Of a stretch of 9,035 nt of DNA, positions 5,057-9,035 are shown piece after piece (position 1 is the first letter of the stretch; each line of letters opens with the position of its first letter). Both the position numbers and the translations under genes were made by a program. The notes beneath the pieces are model-generated. The model searched no databases. It had not been told where the DNA came from and worked only from the letters and a program-made list of their open reading frames with translations. Source of the DNA: an uncultured Lysobacteraceae bacterium (GTDB lineage: Bacteria > Pseudomonadota > Gammaproteobacteria > Xanthomonadales > Xanthomonadaceae); assembly GCA_937897645.1 (NCBI GenBank), contig CALCNV010000022.1:1-9035 (forward strand). The letters are read 5' to 3'.

Positions 5057-6406
5057 ATGGCGCAAGGCAACGCAGGCATTGGCGGGTTGGGCAAGTTCAC
5101 TGAACTGCGGCAGCGTTTGCTGTTCGTGGTGGGTGCGCTGATCGTCTACCGCATCGGTTGCTTCATACCGGTGCCGGGCGTCAACCCCGACGCGATGCTG
5201 GCGATGATGCAGGCGCAAGGCGGCGGCATCGTGGACATGTTCAACATGTTCTCGGGCGGCGCCTTGCACCGCTTCAGCCTGTTTGCGCTGAACGTGATGC
5301 CGTATATCTCGGCCTCCATCGTGTTCCAGCTGGCCGTGCACATCTTCCCGTCGCTGAAGGCGATGCAGAAGGAAGGCGAGTCCGGCCGGCGCAAGATCAC
5401 CCAGTATTCGCGCATCGGCGCGGTCGTGCTGGCCGTGGTACAGGGTGGCAGCATTGCGTTTGCGTTGCAGAACCAGGTGGCGCCGGGTGGCATGCCGGTC
5501 GTCTACAACCCGGGCATGGGCTTCGTCCTGACCGCCGTCGTGGCACTGACGGCAGGCACGATCTTCCTGATGTGGGTGGGTGAGCAGGTCACCGAGCGCG
5601 GCGTCGGCAACGGCGTGTCGCTGATCATCTTCGCGGGCATCGTGGCGGGCCTGCCTGCCGCGGTCATCAGCACCGTGGAAGGGTTCCGCAACGGCACCAT
5701 CAGCGCGATCGCGCTGATATTGATTGTGCTGACGGTGGTGGCTTTCACCTATTTCGTGGTGTTCGTGGAGCGCGGCCAGCGCCGCATCACGGTGAATTAC
5801 GCACGTCGCCAAGGTGGCCGCAACGCGTACATGAACCAGACGTCGTTCCTGCCGCTCAAGTTGAACATGGCCGGCGTGATCCCGCCGATCTTCGCGTCCA
5901 GCATCCTGGCCTTCCCGGCCACGCTGGCGCTGTGGTCCGGCCAGTCCACGTCCACGATCTGGCTGCAGCGCGTGTCCCAGGCGCTGGCGCCGGGCGAGCC
6001 GCTGCACATGATCGTTTTCGCGGCGTTGATCATCGGCTTCGCGTTCTTCTACACCGCGCTTGTGTTCAATTCGCAGGAAACCGCGGACAACCTGAAGAAA
6101 TCCGGCGCGCTGATCCCGGGCATCCGTCCGGGCAAGGCCACGGCGGATTACGTGGATGGCGTGTTGACGCGCTTGACCGCAGTGGGTTCGCTGTATCTGG
6201 TCGCGGTCTGCCTGCTGCCGGACATCATGCGCCTGCAGTTGGGTACCTCGTTCCACTTCGGTGGCACCTCGTTGCTGATCGTGGTCGTGGTGGTGATGGA
6301 CTTCATTGCGCAGGTCCAGGCGCACCTGATGTCGCACCAGTACGAAGGTTTGCTGAAGAAAGCCAATTTGAAGGGCGGCTCGCGCGGCGGTCTGGCGCGG
6401 GGCTGA
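5057..6406 (+). CDS. secY: Sec translocon channel subunit SecY
   Basis: SecY forms the inner-membrane protein-conducting channel with SecE and SecG, taking substrates from SecA or docked ribosomes. The 449-aa product has the expected alternating hydrophobic segments for about ten membrane helices, the first near residues 20-40. The plug region is near 60-75 (DMFNMFSGGALHRFS), the cytoplasmic loop C4 motif ERGQRRI at 238-244, and the C5 motif PGIRPG at 354-359 with R357, the position essential for SecA-driven transport in E. coli. The start at 5057 is preferred over an in-frame ATG at 4988 because the extra 23 residues lie inside rplO and are not SecY-like; AGGAG (5042-5046) precedes 5057 by 10 nt. 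It is the last spc gene here, with no rpmJ following. Confidence 0.97.
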   Translation: MAQGNAGIGGLGKFTELRQRLLFVVGALIVYRIGCFIPVPGVNPDAMLAMMQAQGGGIVDMFNMFSGGALHRFSLFALNVMPYISASIVFQLAVHIFPSLKAMQKEGESGRRKITQYSRIGAVVLAVVQGGSIAFALQNQVAPGGMPVVYNPGMGFVLTAVVALTAGTIFLMWVGEQVTERGVGNGVSLIIFAGIVAGLPAAVISTVEGFRNGTISAIALILIVLTVVAFTYFVVFVERGQRRITVNYARRQGGRNAYMNQTSFLPLKLNMAGVIPPIFASSILAFPATLALWSGQSTSTIWLQRVSQALAPGEPLHMIVFAALIIGFAFFYTALVFNSQETADNLKKSGALIPGIRPGKATADYVDGVLTRLTAVGSLYLVAVCLLPDIMRLQLGTSFHFGGTSLLIVVVVVMDFIAQVQAHLMSHQYEGLLKKANLKGGSRGGLARG

Positions 6407-6415
6407 GTAACAACA

Positions 6416-6433
6416 GGGCGGAGCATTCCGCCT
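6416..6433 (+). terminator. Hairpin after secY, possible 3' end of spc mRNA
   Basis: GGCGGA (6417-6422) and TCCGCC (6427-6432) pair exactly around the loop GCAT, with a G-T wobble pair extending the stem to 6416/6433. It starts 9 nt after the secY stop, where an operon terminator would be expected. The following bases TGGACTTGG hold no T run, so it is at best a weak intrinsic terminator; it could instead protect the mRNA 3' end after Rho-dependent release. Confidence 0.4.
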
Positions 6434-6473
6434 GGACTTGGCCAACACGGCCGGTTCGAACATTGAAGGGCGG

Positions 6474-6566
6474 CCTGTGCAGCGATCTCGTGCGCAGGTG
6501 AGAACACGCCAGTCCCTGCGCCAGAGTAGCGCGGGGCGGGGCAGGTTGGTAAGGGCGCAAGCCTGC
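6474..6566 (+). repeat. Three successive GC-rich hairpins in the secY-rpsM gap
   Basis: CCTGTGC (6474-6480) pairs with GCGCAGG (6492-6498) with one wobble. CCCTGCGC (6514-6521) pairs with GCGCGGGG (6529-6536) around CAGAGTA with one wobble. GCAGGTT (6541-6547) pairs with AGCCTGC (6560-6566) with one wobble. None is followed by T-rich DNA. GCAGG occurs at 6494 and 6541 and CCTGC at 6515 and 6562, both pairs 47 nt apart, hinting at an old duplication of a 47-nt unit. Confidence 0.55.
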
Positions 6567-6626
6567 ACCGGCCGGCACCAGGCAGGTTCCGGCGCCGGAG
6601 CATGGGCACACTCCCCACGCCGGGTT

Positions 6627-6648
6627 CCTGCAGGTTTTGGCCTGCAGG
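6627..6648 (+). repeat. Twin CCTGCAGG palindromes forming an 8-bp hairpin
   Basis: The 8-base palindrome CCTGCAGG occurs at 6627-6634 and again at 6641-6648, separated by TTTTGG. Because each copy is its own reverse complement, the pair can fold as an exact 8-bp stem with a 6-nt loop or serve as a tandem operator-like site. It ends 3 nt before the candidate -35 element of the alpha promoter. It could act as a late terminator for spc transcripts, insulate the promoter, or bind a protein; the sequence alone does not decide. Confidence 0.6.
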
Positions 6649-6651
6649 GGC

Positions 6652-6680
6652 TTCCAAGTAACCCGAGATCTTGTTAAAAT
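6652..6680 (+). promoter_or_regulatory. Candidate sigma-70 promoter of the alpha cluster (extended -10)
   Basis: TAAAAT (6675-6680) matches the -10 consensus at five of six positions and is preceded by TG one base upstream (TGTTAAAAT, 6672-6680), an extended -10. TTCCAA (6652-6657) is a poor -35 at 17-bp spacing, which extended -10 promoters tolerate. Transcription would begin near 6687, giving a leader of about 77 nt before rpsM. The run of A and T stands out in GC-rich surroundings, and the place corresponds to the alpha promoter region of E. coli, upstream of rpsM. Confidence 0.7.
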
Positions 6681-6700
6681 TCGTAGTTCACTCCGCCGGC

Positions 6701-6754
6701 TTGCACAAACCCTCCAGGGTTTGCCTGCAATCGGGCCACAAACACAGTTTGGAG
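6701..6754 (+). promoter_or_regulatory. Structured rpsM leader, candidate S4-responsive pseudoknot
   Basis: TTGCA+CAAACCC (6701-6712) pairs with GGGTTTG+TGCAA (6717-6723, 6726-6730), a 12-bp stem broken only by a CC bulge (6724-6725), with apical loop TCCA (6713-6716). The loop plus the preceding C (CTCCA, 6712-6716) is exactly complementary to TGGAG (6750-6754), the rpsM Shine-Dalgarno, so a loop-to-SD pseudoknot is possible. A smaller hairpin CAAAC-ACA-GTTTG (6739-6751) also covers the first base of the SD. In E. coli the alpha leader folds into a pseudoknot at the rpsM start that S4 binds to repress translation; S4 is encoded two genes downstream here. The regulatory role is inferred. Confidence 0.55.
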
Positions 6755-6763
6755 AATCGCGTC

Positions 6764-7120
6764 ATGGCGCGTATTGCAGGTGTCAACCTGCCTGCCCAGA
6801 AGCACGTCTGGGTCGGGTTGCAGAGCATTTACGGCATCGGCCGTACCCGGTCGAAGAAGGTCTGCGAAACCGCAGGCGTCACTTCGACCACGAAGATCCG
6901 TGACCTGTCCGAGCCTGAGGTCGAGCGTCTGCGCGCCGAAATCGGCAAGTTCATCGTCGAAGGCGACTTGCGTCGCGAAGTGGGCATGGCAATCAAGCGC
7001 CTGATGGATTTGGGCTGCTACCGCGGCCTGCGCCATCGCCGCGGCTTGCCGCTGCGTGGCCAGCGCACCCGCACCAATGCACGCACCCGCAAGGGTCCGC
7101 GCAAAGCCATCAAGAAGTAA
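6764..7120 (+). CDS. rpsM: 30S ribosomal protein S13
   Basis: S13 lies in the 30S head, contacts P-site tRNA with its C-terminal tail and forms intersubunit bridges. The 118-aa product (same length as E. coli) starts MARIAGVNLPAQKHVWVGLQSIYGIGRTRSKKVC and ends with the signature RGLRHRRGLPLRGQRTRTNARTRKGPRK-type basic tail. The frame stays open upstream to an ATG-like start at 6671, but that extension overlaps the promoter. The ATG at 6764 matches the family N-terminus and has GGAG at 6751-6754, 9 nt upstream. It is the first gene of the alpha cluster. Confidence 0.97.
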   Translation: MARIAGVNLPAQKHVWVGLQSIYGIGRTRSKKVCETAGVTSTTKIRDLSEPEVERLRAEIGKFIVEGDLRREVGMAIKRLMDLGCYRGLRHRRGLPLRGQRTRTNARTRKGPRKAIKK

Positions 7121-7132
7121 GGGGCGCGCATC

Positions 7133-7525
7133 ATGGCCAAGCCAGCAGCAGCAAAAGTGAAGAAGAAGATCAAGCGCGTCGTCACCGACGGCGTCGCCCA
7201 TGTCCACGCTTCCTTCAACAACACCATCGTCACCATCACCGATCGCCAGGGCAATGCGCTGTCGTGGGCCACTTCGGGCGGCGCGGGTTTCCGCGGTTCC
7301 CGCAAGTCCACGCCGTTCGCCGCGCAGGTCGCTGCCGAGAAAGCCGGCCGCGCTGCACTGGACTACGGTCTGAAGTCGTTGGAAGTACGCATCAAGGGCC
7401 CAGGCCCGGGCCGCGAGTCCGCGGTGCGTTCGCTCAACAACGTTGGTTACAAAATCACCAACATCATCGACGTTACGCCTATCCCGCATAACGGTTGCCG
7501 CCCGCCTAAAAAGCGTCGCGTCTAA
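7133..7525 (+). CDS. rpsK: 30S ribosomal protein S11
   Basis: S11 forms part of the platform near the E site and the mRNA exit. The 130-aa product (E. coli 129) has a basic N-terminus MAKPAAAKVKKKIKRVV, then DGVAHVHASFNNTIVTITDRQGN, the GFRGSRKSTPFAAQVAAE segment, KGPGPGRESAVR and the invariant end DVTPIPHNGCRPPKKRRV. The HNG motif at about residues 119-121 corresponds to the Asn-Gly known to become isoaspartate in E. coli S11. AAGGGG (7119-7124), partly in the rpsM stop, is 8 nt before the ATG. Confidence 0.97.
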   Translation: MAKPAAAKVKKKIKRVVTDGVAHVHASFNNTIVTITDRQGNALSWATSGGAGFRGSRKSTPFAAQVAAEKAGRAALDYGLKSLEVRIKGPGPGRESAVRSLNNVGYKITNIIDVTPIPHNGCRPPKKRRV

Positions 7526-7539
7526 GGAGCTGAAGAGAA

Positions 7540-8169
7540 ATGGCTCGTTATATTGGTCCTACCTGTAAGCTCGCCCGCCGCGAAGGCGCCGATCTTTCCC
7601 TCAAGAGCCCGGCGCGCGCGCTGGATTCCAAGTGCAAGCTGGAGCAGAAGCCCGGCCAGCACGGCGCAACTGCCCGCAAGGGCAAGCTCTCCGATTACGC
7701 CACCCAGCTGCGCGAGAAGCAGAAGGTCAAGCGTATCTACGGTTTGCTGGAGCGTCAGTTCCGCAACTACTACAAGAAGGCCTCGACCAAGAAGGGCAAC
7801 ACCGGCGAGAACCTGCTGCAGTTGCTGGAAACCCGCCTGGACAACGTCGTCTATCGCATGGGCTTCGCCATCACCCGTCCGTCCGCCCGCCAGCTGGTCT
7901 CGCACCGTGGCGTGCTGGTCAACGGAAAGTCGGTGAACCTGCCTTCCTACCAGGTCAAGGCTGGTGACTCGATCGAGCTTTCCGAAAAGGCGCAGAAGCA
8001 GTTGCGCGTGCAGGAATCGCTGACCGTGTCGCAGCAGATGGACCTGAGCCCCTCGTGGGTGGAAGTGAACTCGTCGAAGTTCAGCGGTGTGTTCAAGGCC
8101 GTTCCGGATCGTTCGGACCTGCCGGCCGACATCAACGAAGCACTGATCGTCGAGTTGTACTCGAAGTAA
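7540..8169 (+). CDS. rpsD: 30S ribosomal protein S4
   Basis: S4 is a primary assembly protein of the 5' domain of 16S rRNA, part of the mRNA entry helicase and, in E. coli, the translational repressor of the alpha cluster. The 209-aa product (E. coli 206) begins MARYIGPTCKLARREGADL, has EQKPGQHGA, the RRIYG-like KVKRIYGLLERQFRNYYKKA, and an S4 RNA-binding domain from about residue 98 (ETRLDNVVYRMGFAITRPSARQLVSHRGVLVNGK). It ends PADINEALIVELYSK. Cysteines are at residues 9 and 32; the full four-Cys zinc site of some S4 proteins is not present. AAGGAG (7524-7529) lies 10 nt upstream of the ATG. Confidence 0.97.
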   Translation: MARYIGPTCKLARREGADLSLKSPARALDSKCKLEQKPGQHGATARKGKLSDYATQLREKQKVKRIYGLLERQFRNYYKKASTKKGNTGENLLQLLETRLDNVVYRMGFAITRPSARQLVSHRGVLVNGKSVNLPSYQVKAGDSIELSEKAQKQLRVQESLTVSQQMDLSPSWVEVNSSKFSGVFKAVPDRSDLPADINEALIVELYSK

Positions 8170-8179
8170 TCCCATCACG

Positions 8180-8202
8180 AATCCCCGGATACGCCGGGGA
8201 TT
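8180..8202 (+). terminator. Perfect 9-bp hairpin between rpsD and rpoA
   Basis: AATCCCCGG (8180-8188) and CCGGGGATT (8194-8202) pair exactly around ATACG. Only three T follow before GCAGGAG, so complete termination is unlikely; an attenuator that tunes rpoA relative to the ribosomal genes, or an mRNA processing or stability element, fits better. The rpoA Shine-Dalgarno AGGAG (8206-8210) starts 4 nt after the stem. Confidence 0.65.
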
Positions 8203-8220
8203 TGCAGGAGACCAAGCAGC

Positions 8221-9035
8221 ATGACGGTTACCACACAGCAGGTACTGCGTCCCCGCGGCCCGCAAATCGAACGCCTTGGCGACAATCGCGCCAAGGTCGT
8301 GATCGAACCGCTGGAACGCGGTTACGGCCACACCCTCGGCAACGCGCTGCGTCGCGTGTTGCTCTCGTCCATCCCCGGCTATGCCATCACGGAAGTCGAG
8401 ATCGACGGCGTATTGCACGAATACAGCACCATCGAAGGCCTGCAGGAAGACGTGCTTGAAGTCCTGTTGAACCTCAAGGACGTGGCCATCCGCATCCACA
8501 CCGGTGATTCTTCCACGCTGACCCTCGCCAAGCAGGGCGCAGGCGTGGTCACCGCCGGTGACATCAAGACCGACCACAACGTCGAAATCCTGAACCCGGA
8601 CCTGGTCATCTGCAACCTGACCAAGGACACGGCGATCAACATGCGCCTGAAGATCGAGCGTGGTTTCGGCTACCAGCCGGCCGCCGCCCGTCGTCGTCCG
8701 GATGAAGAAACCCGCACCATCGGCCGCCTGATGCTGGACGCGTCGTTCTCGCCGGTTCGCCGCGTCGCCTACGCCGTGGAAGCGGCGCGCGTCGAGCAGC
8801 GCACCGACCTGGACAAGCTGGTCCTGGAAATCGAAACCAACGGCACCATCGACGCCGAGGAAGCCGTGCGCACCGCCGCCGACATCCTCAGCGACCAGCT
8901 GTCGGTGTTCGGTGACTTCACCCACCGCGACCGCGGCGCGCCGAAGCAGGCTGCCAGCGGCGTGGATCCGGTGCTGCTGCGCCCGATCGACGACCTGGAA
9001 CTGACCGTGCGTTCGGCCAACTGCCTCAAGGCCGA
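8221..9035 (+). CDS. rpoA: RNA polymerase alpha subunit (3' end outside window)
   Basis: The alpha dimer scaffolds RNA polymerase assembly and its C-terminal domain contacts UP elements and activators. 271 complete codons are visible, of about 330 expected. The N-terminal domain shows VVIEPLERGYGHTLGNALRRVLLSSIPGYAITEVEIDGVLHEYSTI and later MRLKIERGFGYQPA and IGRLMLDASFSPVRRVAYAVEAARVEQRTDLDKLVLEIETNGT. A linker near residues 234-248 (RDRGAPKQAASG) leads to the C-terminal domain, of which DPVLLRPIDDLELTVRSANCLKA is seen. It includes R264, equivalent to E. coli R265 that binds UP-element DNA. AGGAG (8206-8210) is 10 nt before the ATG. rplQ normally follows. Confidence 0.97.
   Translation, partial: MTVTTQQVLRPRGPQIERLGDNRAKVVIEPLERGYGHTLGNALRRVLLSSIPGYAITEVEIDGVLHEYSTIEGLQEDVLEVLLNLKDVAIRIHTGDSSTLTLAKQGAGVVTAGDIKTDHNVEILNPDLVICNLTKDTAINMRLKIERGFGYQPAAARRRPDEETRTIGRLMLDASFSPVRRVAYAVEAARVEQRTDLDKLVLEIETNGTIDAEEAVRTAADILSDQLSVFGDFTHRDRGAPKQAASGVDPVLLRPIDDLELTVRSANCLKA

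Larger units (their letters stand above)
6407..6763 (+). other. 357-nt gene-free gap between spc and alpha clusters
   Basis: No credible ORF lies here. The open frame at 6438-6677 lacks a ribosome binding site and resembles no family I know. There is no rpmJ (L36) sequence. The gap holds a hairpin right after secY (6416-6433), several further GC-rich inverted repeats built around GCAGG and CCTGC (6474-6648), a candidate extended -10 promoter (6652-6680), and a structured leader up to the rpsM start. Its first 250 nt are therefore repeat-like, the last 100 nt regulatory. Confidence 0.85.

Noticed and set aside
4946..6568. 540-codon open frame on the minus strand opposite secY
   Set aside because: Its product is rich in His, Arg, Asp and Gln with no recognisable domain and exactly mirrors the secY codons. 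Long antisense frames are expected in GC-rich genes with biased third positions.
6438..6677. 79-codon + strand open frame in the secY-rpsM gap
   Set aside because: No Shine-Dalgarno, no family resemblance, runs through the inverted repeats and into the promoter -10 region; probably non-coding.
6671..6763. Upstream in-frame extension of rpsM
   Set aside because: It would add 31 residues not found in S13 proteins, begins at a TTG inside the -10 region, and the ATG at 6764 has its own GGAG and the conserved MARIAGVN start.
7522..8925. 467-codon minus-strand open frame opposite rpsD and rpoA
   Set aside because: It spans two highly conserved + strand genes, has low-complexity composition and no family resemblance; a shadow of codon bias.

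Overview
This window is a housekeeping ribosomal-protein locus: the end of the S10 cluster, the whole spc cluster and most of the alpha cluster, all on the + strand. The order is rplP(partial)-rpmC-rpsQ-rplN-rplX-rplE-rpsN-rpsH-rplF-rplR-rpsE-rpmD-rplO-secY-rpsM-rpsK-rpsD-rpoA(partial). High GC, a 101-aa S14 without zinc cysteines, E. coli-like protein sequences and the wording of several proteins (S17, SecY, S5) point to a gammaproteobacterium of the Xanthomonadales/Lysobacterales (Xanthomonas, Stenotrophomonas, Lysobacter or a relative). The family assignment is recalled similarity, not a search. rplQ should follow rpoA beyond the right edge.

Layout. Positions 3-717 hold the S10 tail (rplP, rpmC, rpsQ). 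Positions 734-6406 hold the spc genes, which follow rpsQ after only 16 nt, so the two clusters look like one transcription unit. Genes in this block are mostly 5-25 nt apart. There are three wider gaps: 68 nt before rpsH, 44 nt before rplR, and an unusually long, hairpin-rich 155 nt before rpsE. After secY comes a 357-nt gene-free gap (6407-6763). It lacks the rpmJ (L36) gene that sits there in E. coli. It is packed with GCAGG/CCTGC inverted repeats and ends in a convincing extended -10 promoter and a structured leader for the alpha genes rpsM-rpsK-rpsD-rpoA (6764 to the edge). A perfect 9-bp hairpin separates rpsD from rpoA.

Function. The genes make large- and small-subunit ribosomal proteins, the SecY channel that docks on those ribosomes, and the RNA polymerase alpha subunit, so translation, protein export and transcription capacity are co-expressed. 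The coding part is ordinary and intact. The points worth a second look are non-coding: a possible pseudoknot in the rpsM leader whose apical loop is complementary to the rpsM Shine-Dalgarno (a candidate S4 autoregulatory site), the hairpin cluster inserted between rplR and rpsE, the repeat-rich secY-rpsM gap, and the missing rpmJ. I found no mobile element, defence system, CRISPR array, rRNA or tRNA, and no evidence for a wholly new system.
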